Part shown: in pieces, positions 1 to 8,281 of the stretch | Position numbering within the stretch: the stretch's first letter is position 1 | Layout of the letters: each line of letters begins with the position of its first letter | Made by a program: the position numbers and the translations under genes | Origin: Rhizobium sp. BG4 | GTDB lineage: Bacteria > Pseudomonadota > Alphaproteobacteria > Rhizobiales > Rhizobiaceae | Assembly: GCF_016864575.1 (NCBI RefSeq) | Contig: NZ_CP044126.1 | Coordinates: 992,001-1,056,000 of the forward strand | DNA length: 64,000 nt | Direction of reading: 5' to 3' | The notes under the pieces: generated by a model | Database searches by the model: none | What the model was told of the DNA's origin: nothing | What the model saw: only the letters and a program-made list of their open reading frames with translations

Positions 1-127
1 CGGCCAGCCCCAGATAGTCGTTGGAGGTGAAGTCGGCGCCGGTATCGCGCTTCAGCGCGCGCAACCGGCCCTTCTGGCGAAGCTGGCCGAGCGCCGCGCC
101 GTAGCGGGCAAGCCGGTCAGCACTCAC
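1..127 (-). CDS. bioF: 8-amino-7-oxononanoate synthase, N-terminal fragment (cut by window edge)
   Basis: Only the first 42 codons are in the window. They read as the N-terminus of a BioF-type PLP enzyme: a helical leader rich in Leu, Arg and Gln followed by DFTSNDYLGLA, the conserved entry motif of alpha-oxoamine synthases. BioF condenses pimeloyl thioester with alanine in biotin synthesis. The chosen start is a GTG at 125-127, which overlaps the bioB stop by 11 bases, so the two are probably translationally coupled and transcribed from the BioR-controlled promoter upstream of bioB. The rest of the gene lies to the left of the window. Confidence 0.85.
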   Translation of the reverse strand, partial: MSADRLARYGAALGQLRQKGRLRALKRDTGADFTSNDYLGLA

Positions 128-1114
128 CCGGGATCTCCAGGCTGGTAGCGGTCATGCCGAGCCGGGCGAGCAGGTTCGAATCCCGATCATTACCAGGGTT
201 GGCCGCCGTCAGCAGCGTATCGCCGATGAAGATCGAGTTGGCGCCGGCAAAGAAGCACAGCGCCTGCATCTCGTCGCTCATGGCGGTGCGCCCCGCCGTC
301 AGGCGGACGGAGGACGCCGGCATCATCAGCCGTGCCAGCGCGATGATGCGGATGAATTCGATCGGATCGACGGGATCGACATTGGCCATCCTGGTTCCCG
401 GCATCGGGATCAGCAGATTGATCGGCACGCTCTCGGGCGGCTCCGGCAGATTGGCGAGCGTGACGAGCATGTCGATCCGATCGTCAACCGTCTCGCCCAT
501 GCCGAGAATGCCGCCGCTGCAGACCTTGATGCCGGCTTCGCGCACATGCGCCAGGGTCTCCAGGCGATCGGAGAAGCTGCGGGTGGTGATGACTTCGGGA
601 TAGAAGCGTTCCGAGGTGTCGACGTTGTGATTGTAGTAGTCGAGACCGGCGTCGGCGAAGGTTTCCGCCTGCTCGGGCGAGAGCATCCCGAGGGTCATGC
701 AGGTTTCGAGGCCGAGCGACTTCACGCCCTTGACCATGGCGACGATCGCCGCCTCGTCCCTCGCCTTCGGGCTGCGCCAGGCAGCGCCCATGCAATAGCG
801 GGTGGCGCCGCTCTCCTTGGCCTTTCGGGCCTCCGACATGACGTCGTCGAGCTTCATGAGCTTGGAGGCAGCAAGACCCGGGCATGCGCCGACTGGCTGC
901 AATAGCCGCAATCCTCGGGACAGCCGCCGGTCTTGATGTTGAGCAGCTTGCTGAGCTGAACCTCATTCGGATCGAAGTTGGCGCGATGAACGCCATGCGA
1001 CCGGTAAAGCAGGTCGTTGAAGGGCAGGTCATAGAGTTCCCGCGCCGAATCCAGCGTCCAACGGCTTTCGGCAGATCCGCGCTCCGCCGCCATCGCCACT
1101 TCAGTTTTCAGCAT
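117..1114 (-). pseudogene. bioB: biotin synthase, interrupted by a frameshift
   Basis: BioB is the radical-SAM enzyme inserting sulfur into dethiobiotin. The first part (1114 down to about 880) holds the 4Fe-4S motif CPEDCGYC. The second part, in another frame (about 875 down to 117), continues with ASKLMKLDD, YNHNVDTS and the rest of the family to the normal C-terminus. The frames meet at the CCCGGG run at 877-882. Between SAHA and GLAASKLM the reading is short by one base, or by four if the usual Lys/Arg-Thr before GL is to be restored. Everything else is intact and the ATG has a good ribosome site (AGGAAGG). As read, the protein stops soon after the cluster motif. This is either a recent inactivation or a sequence error; biotin genes are rarely kept with bioR when dead. 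Confidence 0.85.
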
Positions 1115-1162
1115 GTCGCCTTCCTCTCTATCGATCTCAAGGCAACGTACAAAAACTCATTG

Positions 1163-1183
1163 AATTATAGATTATCTATAATT
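1163..1183. promoter_or_regulatory. BioR box 1 (bioB side)
   Basis: A perfect 21-base palindrome with 10-base arms around a central T. It contains TTATCTATAA at 1172-1181, an exact match to the published BioR consensus TTATMKATAA, and an overlapping near match on the other strand. It lies 49 bases upstream of the bioB ATG, where a repressor would block transcription of bioBF. Confidence 0.85.
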
Positions 1184-1239
1184 ATGTTGCCTATCGAAAA
1201 GGCTATCGGCCGATTTTGACTCAATCAATCTATTTTTTA

Positions 1240-1252
1240 ATAGATTATCTAT
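1240..1252. promoter_or_regulatory. BioR box 2 (bioR leader)
   Basis: A 13-base palindrome, ATAGAT-T-ATCTAT, with the same core as box 1. It ends 8 bases before the bioR ATG and overlaps its ribosome-binding region. The box centres are 73 bases apart. Its position suggests that bioR represses itself. Confidence 0.75.
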
Positions 1253-1260
1253 GGAATACT

Positions 1261-1914
1261 ATGGCTGAAACTGTCGCAGAACGCATGGCCCGAGTGATCG
1301 GGGAGAGAATTGTTTCCGGAGAACTGGCGGCCGGAACGCCACTTCGGCAGGACCATATCGCCGAGGAATTCGACGCCAGCCATGTGCCCGCCCGCGAGGC
1401 CTTGCAGCTGCTTCGCGCCCAGGGGCTTGCCGTCAGCCTGCCGCGCCGTGGCATGCGCGTCGCCCCCTTGGATCAGGCCTCGATTCAGGAAACCGTCGAG
1501 ATCCGCGCCGCGCTGGAGGCGCTGGCGCTGCGGCATGCGGCGCCGAGGATCAATGCGGCGGCGCTTGAGCGGATCGAGCTGGCGCTGGCGGCCGGCGACA
1601 AGGCGGAGACGATCGCCGAATGGGAGAGCGCCAACCGCGTCTTCCACCGCGAACTGGTGAGCGCATGCCGCATGCCGAGACTGCTGGCGATGCTCGACGA
1701 CTTACAGCTCGCCAACTCTCGCATCATCTTCTCGGCAACCCGCTCGGCCGGCTGGCGGCCGGGGTCCAGCATCGCCCACCGGCAGATCGTCGATGCGCTG
1801 AGAAAGCGGGATTATCACGCTGCGGTCTCGCTGCTCGACGCCCATATCCGGGCGCTCGAACGTGCGACCGCGGACGGCAAGCCGTCATCGCGGGAAGCGA
1901 GGCCGAAAGGCTAG
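1261..1914 (+). CDS. bioR: GntR-family repressor of biotin genes
   Basis: 217-residue GntR/FadR-type regulator. Residues 1-70 form the winged helix-turn-helix (RMARVIGERIVSGEL, then LRQDHIAEEFDAS and PAREALQLLRAQGL). Residues 75-205 look like an all-helical FCD-type ligand domain. BioR is the alphaproteobacterial biotin-gene repressor. The identification rests on the fold plus divergence from bioBF with two palindromes matching the BioR box. Upstream in-frame TTG codons would put box 2 inside the gene, so the ATG at 1261, preceded by GGAA, is preferred. Ligand and repression are inferred from family knowledge. Confidence 0.88.
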   Translation: MAETVAERMARVIGERIVSGELAAGTPLRQDHIAEEFDASHVPAREALQLLRAQGLAVSLPRRGMRVAPLDQASIQETVEIRAALEALALRHAAPRINAAALERIELALAAGDKAETIAEWESANRVFHRELVSACRMPRLLAMLDDLQLANSRIIFSATRSAGWRPGSSIAHRQIVDALRKRDYHAAVSLLDAHIRALERATADGKPSSREARPKG

Positions 1915-1957
1915 GATCGATCGACGTTCAGTTCAGGTTGAGCCGAATATATCGGTC

Positions 1958-2845
1958 CTAATCGCGAACCGGCGGTTCGAACTTGAGAATCAACCGGTCT
2001 TCGTCATCCTGCCGCTGGACGAATTCCGTCAGGCGGCTGCGGGCGGGTTCTCCGAGCGTCCTCGCGGTTTCGGATATCAGGAGCTCGGTCAGCGCGAAGG
2101 CTGCGGTCATGGAATCGAAGGGTTCCAGGCCCTTGTTGCTGGCGGTCAGCAGCGCCGTTGCCTTGGAGGCAAGCGGTGAGAGATACTGGTCCGTGACCAG
2201 AATGATCTTGGCGCCCTTGTTGATCGCCTCGATGCCCCAGTTGATCGTCGTCTGCTGGTAGCGGCGGAAATCGAAGATCACGGCAACGGTCGAGGGACTG
2301 ATGTCGACGAGGCTATGAATATCAGGCACCGAAAGACGCACTTGCGGGCGCAGGATCGACAGGTAGCGATAAAGCTGCTGGGCCAGAACCTGACTGAAAC
2401 GGCCGCCGACCACGACGATATCGTGTTCCCGGTCGCAGAGCAGCCGCACAGCATTGGCGATCTCGTCATCGCTGAGCGAGGCGAAGGTGTTGCGGATACT
2501 TTCAAGATAGACGAGCTGCGCCTGTCCGGCAGGCGAGGATTCATCCGAGGAGGCGCGATTGTTGGGATAGCTGCCAACCGGCGAAAACAGCCGGTTCTGG
2601 GCTTCCTGGCGCAGCGCTTCCTGGAATTCCGGATAGCCTTCGAAACCCATCTTCCGCACGAAGCGGACGACGGTCGGCGGGCTTGTTCCGGCATTGGCGG
2701 CAAGCTGGACGATCGGCACGAGGCCGCCCATCGGGTAATTTTCGGAAATCGAATTGGCTACGGCGAGTTCGGCTGGCGGCAAGCGATCGCGAAGCACCCT
2801 GATGCGCTGTGAAACAGTCCCATCGGCTCCGTCTTTCTCTGTCAT
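1958..2845 (-). CDS. MurR/RpiR-family transcriptional regulator
   Basis: 295-residue regulator. The N-terminal HTH_6 domain (about residues 10-85) shows the RpiR pattern LPPAELAVANSISENYP, then TSPPTVVRFVRKMGFEGYPEF. The C-terminal SIS domain (about 120-265) shows HDIVVVGGRFSQVLAQQL and an ILVTDQYLSPLA strand-helix. SIS domains in this family bind phosphosugars or related metabolites. It follows the dioxygenase operon on the same strand after about 125 bases, so it may regulate that operon, but no operator was identified. The start at 2845 has AAAGGCGG in front; an ATG at 2866 is the alternative. Confidence 0.85.
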   Translation of the reverse strand: MTEKDGADGTVSQRIRVLRDRLPPAELAVANSISENYPMGGLVPIVQLAANAGTSPPTVVRFVRKMGFEGYPEFQEALRQEAQNRLFSPVGSYPNNRASSDESSPAGQAQLVYLESIRNTFASLSDDEIANAVRLLCDREHDIVVVGGRFSQVLAQQLYRYLSILRPQVRLSVPDIHSLVDISPSTVAVIFDFRRYQQTTINWGIEAINKGAKIILVTDQYLSPLASKATALLTASNKGLEPFDSMTAAFALTELLISETARTLGEPARSRLTEFVQRQDDEDRLILKFEPPVRD

Positions 2846-2971
2846 TCCGCCTTTTTTCGCCACCATTGCCGTTTCGGTTGTATTCGACCGCCCGGCCTGC
2901 GGCAAGCCCGGCCGGACGAATATCGAGACGAACCGGAAGGCGCTAGGACCGACCGTGATCGGCCCCAGGTG

Positions 2972-4015
2972 CTAGAGGTCGAGCACCAGCTTGCGCGTTC
3001 TCGATCGGCCAACGCAGATCATCATCGTCCGGTTTGCCTGCCGCTCCTCATCGGACAGCACCGTATCACGATGTTCAGGCAGCCCGGCAAGCACGGCCGT
3101 CTCGCAGGTGCCGCAATAGCCGTCGGCACAGGAGAAGGACAGGCCCTGCCGGACCGTGCGGGCGCATTCGAGGATCGTCTGGCCCTTGCCGACGGTGACC
3201 GTCGCGCCGGTCTTGCGCAGCTCGACCTCGAAGGCGCCGTCGGCATCGCAAGCCTGCTGCGTGGCATCGTCGGCGATCGCCTCGACATCTGCGGCGACAG
3301 CGATCTCGGCGCGGCCGAAGCGCTCCATGTGGAGATGGATCGACGGGCGGCGCGCAACCTGCGCCGCCAGCGCATCCATCAGCCCGTTCGGACCGCAGGT
3401 GTAGACGGCCGTGCCGTCGGCGAGGCCATCCACTAGCGCTGCAAGATCGATGCTCGTGCCTTCATCATCGATGTGAATACCGGCCTGACCGGGGTTTGAG
3501 GGCGAGAGTCCGGCGACCGTCTCCAGATAGGCCATCCGCCCGCGCGAGCGGCCGAGATAGTAGAGCCGCCAGGGTTTGCCCTCTTGTTTCAACCTGTCGA
3601 TCATCGGCAGGATCGGGGTGATGCCGATCCCTCCGGCGACGAAGACGTGATACCCGGCCGGTTCCAGAGCGAAGGAGTTCTTCGGCTCGGTGGTAAAGAC
3701 GGTATCGCCCGGCAGCAGCTGTTCGTGAACATATTGCGAGCCGCCGCGGCTCTGCGGTTCGCGCAGAATCGCCAGCTCATAGCTGCGGCCTGGATCGCCA
3801 GAGACGATCGAATAGGCGCGCGCCAATCCACCGGGAAGCGCAAGCTCGATATGGGCTCCCGGCTCCCAAGCCGGAAGGTCCGCCCCGGCAAGCCGCAGCC
3901 TCACGATGCCATCGGCTGCAGCCTCCTTGCTTTGCACGGTCAGCCGCAGGCGGAACTTCGGCGCGACCGCGGTTTCTGGGGGCATTCTGAAGGCTGCAGC
4001 AGAGGCGTTCATCAT
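2972..4015 (-). CDS. Dioxygenase reductase, flavin/NAD(P)H with C-terminal 2Fe-2S (PDR/VanB type)
   Basis: 347-residue reductase passing electrons from NAD(P)H to the oxygenase encoded just upstream. Order: flavin-binding barrel (ARAYSIVS near residue 68), NAD(P) domain (FVAGGIGITPILPM near 125, CGPNGLMDA near 215), then a plant-type 2Fe-2S ferredoxin domain with CADGYCGTC and a last Cys in MMICVG near the end. Having the ferredoxin at the C-terminus is typical of phthalate dioxygenase reductases, which need no separate ferredoxin; none is present here. The start is 6 bases after the beta-subunit stop, so the genes are cotranscribed. Confidence 0.9.
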   Translation of the reverse strand: MMNASAAAFRMPPETAVAPKFRLRLTVQSKEAAADGIVRLRLAGADLPAWEPGAHIELALPGGLARAYSIVSGDPGRSYELAILREPQSRGGSQYVHEQLLPGDTVFTTEPKNSFALEPAGYHVFVAGGIGITPILPMIDRLKQEGKPWRLYYLGRSRGRMAYLETVAGLSPSNPGQAGIHIDDEGTSIDLAALVDGLADGTAVYTCGPNGLMDALAAQVARRPSIHLHMERFGRAEIAVAADVEAIADDATQQACDADGAFEVELRKTGATVTVGKGQTILECARTVRQGLSFSCADGYCGTCETAVLAGLPEHRDTVLSDEERQANRTMMICVGRSRTRKLVLDL

Positions 4016-4021
4016 CTTATC

Positions 4022-4663
4022 TCACAGCAGGAACGTCATGTTGTGGTGGCTGCGCGGGGCATCGAGCAGGCAGACGACCTTGCGGTCGATCTTGGTGATC
4101 CCGTCCTCTTCAACGAAGACGTGCCCCATCCAGCCGCTGAAGGTCTGGATCTCGTGGCCGGCGCGCATCTCCTGGATCAGGAATTGCGAGCGCACCTTCA
4201 CTTCCGACTTGTTCTCCGACGGCATCCGCACGAAGGCCGTGCTGATATGCGAGGTGTAGGAGGGCGGAAGCTGGGAATAGGCAACCCCGGTGCGCAGCCA
4301 GACGATCCGGTCGCCGAGGCGGCGGCGGTCGTCGAAGGCGATCGTCACCTGGCGCTGAGGATCGGCCCTGACAGGATCGGGAAGATCACCGACAGCCGGA
4401 ACCCAGTAGACGCATTTGCGGCTATAGAGCTGATACCATTTCTCGAAGGCGCGCCGGTCGAGCAGCCAGTTTTCCTCGGTGATCAGCGCCTCGTAGATAT
4501 GCCGCTCGGCTTCGCTGAGCAGCATGCCCTTGCCGTCCCACTCGACCATGTCATGACGCAGCTTGGCGTAATAGGCATCGTCGATATAGGTCGAATCCAG
4601 CGTGTCGCGCAGGATATCTTCGAGCGTGAAGCCGCCCTGCATCGGGTCTGTCTTGATGTTCAT
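4022..4663 (-). CDS. Ring-hydroxylating dioxygenase, small (beta) subunit
   Basis: 213 residues, the usual size for the SnoaL-like/NTF2-fold beta subunit of Rieske non-heme iron oxygenases. Family features are the acidic helix LSEAERHIYEALITEENWLLDRRAFEKW (two parts of the known pattern), RLGDRIVWLRTG, and a C-terminal strand DRKVVCLLD. It stabilises the alpha subunit and has no catalytic metal site. The ATG at 4663 overlaps the alpha-subunit TGA in an ATGA, so translation is coupled and equal stoichiometry is expected. A longer frame extending upstream into the alpha gene is only readthrough. Confidence 0.9.
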   Translation of the reverse strand: MNIKTDPMQGGFTLEDILRDTLDSTYIDDAYYAKLRHDMVEWDGKGMLLSEAERHIYEALITEENWLLDRRAFEKWYQLYSRKCVYWVPAVGDLPDPVRADPQRQVTIAFDDRRRLGDRIVWLRTGVAYSQLPPSYTSHISTAFVRMPSENKSEVKVRSQFLIQEMRAGHEIQTFSGWMGHVFVEEDGITKIDRKVVCLLDAPRSHHNMTFLL

Positions 4664-5961
4664 TGCGCCACCCATGCGTTGCCGGATTCCATTCGTTTCA
4701 GCCATTCCCGCCAGAAGACGCGCAGCGGCAACTCGTCGGAAACCGGGCCGGTCAGCATGCCCTTGGCGCCGATATATTCCTTGCCGGTATCGAGATGGCG
4801 GCTGGTCTGCACCCAGGCGACTTCCTCGATTTCGAGACCGGCCTGGCACTCTTCGAAATTGGCGAGATCGTCCGGCTCGCCGAAGGACGGGAAATCCTCC
4901 TGCAGGCGCATGCGCAGCGAGTTGACCTCATCCGGCAGATCGTCGGCGACGAGCGCCGTCGCATACCAGTTGATATGGGTCTGGTTGACGCTCTGCGGTT
5001 CGAGAACCTGGATCTGGTTGCCGATAATCAGGAGGTTCGGGAAGATGTTGAGGTTCATGCCCGAGCCCATGACGACGTCGAGCGCGTCCTCGCCCTTTTC
5101 GCCCAGACGCTCGCGGATGATGCGCGCATAGGCATCCTCGCCCGGCATCGGCGCCGACTGGTCCCAGTAGCGGGTGATCTCGGCGCGCTGGTCGATGAAG
5201 GTGCCGCCATTGCCGGTATCGGCCACCGTCTGCAGACCATCGTCGACATTGCCCAGCGTCCACTGCATGTCGACGCCGCCGCCATAGCGATCCTTGCGCA
5301 TGCGCAGCAGCGAGGCATGCGAGAAACCCGGGTGATAGCCGTCGGCGGCGTTGTCGTAGATGAGCTTCCAGTTGCCGGCGCACATCAGCTTGTGGGCGCC
5401 GCGGCGCAGCTGGATTTCCGCGCCCGGCCAGCGGTCGAGCCACTCGTCGAGCAGCTGCACAGAAGGGCCGAGATGGGTCTTCAGGTCGGGCAGGTCATGA
5501 TTGAACGTGCCGAAGATGAAGCCGCGATAGCTCTCGACGCGTAGCTTGCCGAGGCCGAGCTCGCTCTTGTCGAAGGACGGGCCGTAGCCCTCCTCCATCG
5601 GCACGGCGGCAAGCTCGCCCGTGTTGGTGAAGGACCAGTTGTGATAGGGACAGGTGAAGCGGCGCGCATTGCCCTCGTCCTGCCGGCAGATCGTCGCACC
5701 GCGATGGGTGCAGCGGTTCAGGAGGCCGTGGAACTTGCCCTCGCGGTCGCGGGTGACGATGACCGGGCGCAGGCCGAGCCGCTTGCGCACGAAATCGTTC
5801 GGGTTCGGCAGCTCGCTGGCGTGAGCGAGATACGTCCAGGTGCCGCCGAAGATGCGGCTCATCTCGAGATTGAAGATGCTGGCGTCTGTGTAAAGGGTAC
5901 GGTGAACCCGCCGGTCTTCGATCAGATGACCGAAGCCCCTTGTTGCAGTGTGAACGTTCAC
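4660..5961 (-). CDS. Ring-hydroxylating dioxygenase, large (alpha) subunit
   Basis: 433-residue Rieske oxygenase. The 2Fe-2S ligands are in CTHRGA and CPYHNW (about residues 83-108). The mononuclear iron site is the family pattern NAADGYHPGFSH near residues 205-216, with a later Asp in GEPDDLANFEE as probable third ligand. The start is GTG at 5959-5961; there is no earlier ATG in frame, and AAAGGA lies upstream. It sits between the glutamine-synthetase-like gene and the beta subunit. Related alpha subunits hydroxylate anilines, benzoates or anthranilates; the neighbours favour an amine or amide, but the substrate cannot be read from sequence. Confidence 0.9.
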   Translation of the reverse strand: MNVHTATRGFGHLIEDRRVHRTLYTDASIFNLEMSRIFGGTWTYLAHASELPNPNDFVRKRLGLRPVIVTRDREGKFHGLLNRCTHRGATICRQDEGNARRFTCPYHNWSFTNTGELAAVPMEEGYGPSFDKSELGLGKLRVESYRGFIFGTFNHDLPDLKTHLGPSVQLLDEWLDRWPGAEIQLRRGAHKLMCAGNWKLIYDNAADGYHPGFSHASLLRMRKDRYGGGVDMQWTLGNVDDGLQTVADTGNGGTFIDQRAEITRYWDQSAPMPGEDAYARIIRERLGEKGEDALDVVMGSGMNLNIFPNLLIIGNQIQVLEPQSVNQTHINWYATALVADDLPDEVNSLRMRLQEDFPSFGEPDDLANFEECQAGLEIEEVAWVQTSRHLDTGKEYIGAKGMLTGPVSDELPLRVFWREWLKRMESGNAWVAQ

Positions 5962-5987
5962 GTCAATTTTCCTTTGTTGCTGCCGTC

Positions 5988-7487
5988 TCAGTAGCGCGTG
6001 AAATACTCACGGTGCTCCCATTGGGTCACGGCATCGGGGTTCTTCTCCCAGTCGGGCTCGGCTGCGAGGAAGCGGTTGATTTCGCTCTTCTTCATGCCGA
6101 CCAGCCAATCGATGAACTGATCGCCCATCGCCGCCCTGAAGAACTGGCTCTTGTCGAGGGCAGCCGTCGCTTCCATCAGATTGGTCGGCAGCTTGGGCCG
6201 GTGTGCCGCCTCGTAGGGGCTGGCCTCGACCGGACCGGGATCGAGCTGCCGCTCCAGGCCGTCGCAGCCGCTGAGGATCTGCGAGGCGATGTAGAGATAG
6301 GGGTTCGCACCCGGCTCGCCGATGCGGTTTTCGATATGCGACGAGCGGTGGCCGGGACGGCCCTGGACGCGGACCATGGCGGCGCGGTTGTCATAGCCCC
6401 AGGTGGAGCGGTCCGGCGCCAGCGAGTTCGGCTTGCGGCGGCGGTAACCGTTGACCGTCGGCGTGGTGAAGACCGAAGCTTCGACCGCATGTTCCAGGAG
6501 ACCGGCGACATAGGCCTGACCGGTTGCGGAAAGCAGCTCGTTGGTGCCCGGCGTGGCGACGAAGGCATTGCGATTGCCGGGCGATGACAGGCTCTGGTGC
6601 AGGTGCCAGCCGGATGCCACGAAGCTCGGGAAGATCGGCCGGGTCATGAAGGTGGCGTGCAGGCCCATGCGGGCCATGGTCTGCTTCACCATCGAGCGGA
6701 ACAGCACCATGGAATCGGCAGCCTTCAGCGGATCCTGAACGTCGAAGGTGAATTCCAGCTGCCCCGGCCCCATCTCGTCTTCCATGGTGCGCAGCGGCAG
6801 GCCGAGACCGAGACAGTTGTCGGCCAGGGAATCGGTAATCTCGCTGATCCGGTCCTGCTGGTCCTCGGACATATAAGCAAAACCGCGCCAGAGCGCCTCG
6901 ACCGTCGGCGGCGTCGGCGGCACGCCGAGCCCGCCCATATGCTCTTCGCCGAGATTCTGGTCGAGCACGCGGGTCACGTAGAATTCGACTTCCAGACCGG
7001 TGACCAGCTCGAAACCGAGCGTCTTCAACCGGGAGATCGACGACTTCAGCTGGTGGCGCGCATCGAAGGGCACCGGCTTGCCGCTGCGCAGATGAATATC
7101 GCAGAGCACCCAACCGACAGTCGGCGCCCAGGGCAGCACGCGGAAGGTCAGCGGATCGGGAACGAGGATCGCGTTCGAGAAGCCATGCATCTCGTCGAGG
7201 CCGATGCCGCCGCTCTTGCCGAAGGGATTGTAGGCGACACCTTCGGCGGAATCGAAGCTGAAGAATGCGCTAGTAAACTCGACACCATCGCGCAGCGCCG
7301 ACTTGAAAGCATCGGGCAGCAGCGTCTTGGACCGCAGCTTGGATTGCGCATCCGGCACCGAGACGCGGAAGGTCTTCAGCTTGCCGCTATCGACCAGCGC
7401 CGCAATGTCGCGCGCCGCTTCGCGCTGCTCTTCCGTCCAAAGCCCAAACTCATCGATGAAGCCGGAAAATACCGGTGTCGTGTCCAT
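5988..7487 (-). CDS. Glutamine-synthetase-like amine ligase (gamma-glutamyl ligase family)
   Basis: 499-residue member of the glutamine synthetase catalytic family. Recognisable elements are EFYVTR and GQLEFTFDV metal/substrate strands, SGWHLHQSL, NGYRRRKPNSLAPDR and HIENRIGEPGANPYLY. Classical GlnA adenylylation features and the GlnA N-terminus are absent. Homologues ATP-dependently join glutamate to amines, as in gamma-glutamylputrescine or gamma-glutamylanilide formation. It is first in a four-gene operon, 26 bases before the dioxygenase alpha subunit. The ATG at 7487 has GGGAAC upstream; frames running further upstream lack conserved sequence. The amine substrate is unknown. Confidence 0.85.
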   Translation of the reverse strand: MDTTPVFSGFIDEFGLWTEEQREAARDIAALVDSGKLKTFRVSVPDAQSKLRSKTLLPDAFKSALRDGVEFTSAFFSFDSAEGVAYNPFGKSGGIGLDEMHGFSNAILVPDPLTFRVLPWAPTVGWVLCDIHLRSGKPVPFDARHQLKSSISRLKTLGFELVTGLEVEFYVTRVLDQNLGEEHMGGLGVPPTPPTVEALWRGFAYMSEDQQDRISEITDSLADNCLGLGLPLRTMEDEMGPGQLEFTFDVQDPLKAADSMVLFRSMVKQTMARMGLHATFMTRPIFPSFVASGWHLHQSLSSPGNRNAFVATPGTNELLSATGQAYVAGLLEHAVEASVFTTPTVNGYRRRKPNSLAPDRSTWGYDNRAAMVRVQGRPGHRSSHIENRIGEPGANPYLYIASQILSGCDGLERQLDPGPVEASPYEAAHRPKLPTNLMEATAALDKSQFFRAAMGDQFIDWLVGMKKSEINRFLAAEPDWEKNPDAVTQWEHREYFTRY

Positions 7488-7729
7488 AGCTGTTCCCTTT
7501 TTTTCTGAAGCTATGGTCGTATGTTCATTTTTTTTCATCATGCTGTCAATATGAAAAATTACAAACATCCGGTTTGATGTCTGAAATTTTTCATCCGTAT
7601 CCCAGCCATGATTTCCGGGCTTCGACGCCGTCGAATTTACCCTGTTTAAGCGACCGGTCACGAACCGCTTGCAAAATGCAATTGGTCGGCGTATCGTAAC
7701 TTCAATGATGAAAGCTACTAGGTGGCGAG

Positions 7730-8266
7730 ATGCAGAATAAGAGCTTCAAATCCATGCAGTGCCCGGTGGCCCGCAGCCTCGATCGCGTTGGCGAATGGTG
7801 GAGCATCCTCATCCTTCGCGACGCCATGCGCGGTGTGACGAGATTTGACGATTTCCAGAAGAGCCTCGGCATCGCCACCGCAACGCTGACCCGCCGCCTT
7901 GATGCTCTGGTGAAGGCCGGGCTGTTCGAGCGCCGGCAATATCAGGAGCGGCCGCAGCGTTTCGAATATGTGCTGACGGCCTGCGGCGAAGACTTCCGGC
8001 CGGTGATCTGGTCGATGATCGCCTGGAGCAACCGCAACTTTGCGCCGGAAGGACCGAGCCTTGTCATCGTCGACAAGGAGAGCGGCGCCTGGGCCGATCC
8101 CGTGCTGGTCGACCGCAATACCGGCAACCCGCTCGCCAAGCCGCAATATGATGTTGCTGCGGGTCCCGCTGCCGGCGAGACGCTGCAGGCCCGCTACCCC
8201 TTCCGTTCGGAGGCGCCGGGCACGGCGCTGATCGAGCGTCCGCCCCTTTCCAACCAAGAACAATAA
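7730..8266 (+). CDS. HxlR-family transcriptional regulator
   Basis: 178-residue winged-helix protein. The HxlR signature is clear in residues 9-95: CPVARSLDRVGEWWSILILR, then GIATATLTRRLDALVKAGLFERR and YVLTACGEDF. The Cys at the start of helix 1 is the residue used for redox or electrophile sensing in some relatives such as HypR and QorR. A 70-residue C-terminal extension is beyond the normal 110-120 residues. It is separated by only 15 bases from the efflux gene downstream, so it probably controls the pump operon. The ATG at 7730 has AGGTGG in front. Confidence 0.88.
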   Translation: MQNKSFKSMQCPVARSLDRVGEWWSILILRDAMRGVTRFDDFQKSLGIATATLTRRLDALVKAGLFERRQYQERPQRFEYVLTACGEDFRPVIWSMIAWSNRNFAPEGPSLVIVDKESGAWADPVLVDRNTGNPLAKPQYDVAAGPAAGETLQARYPFRSEAPGTALIERPPLSNQEQ

Positions 8267-8281
8267 GACTGGAGCATGGCC

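Noticed and set aside
3584..5131. Plus-strand frame of over 500 codons opposite the dioxygenase genes
   Set aside because: Shadow of the minus-strand reductase, beta and alpha subunits.
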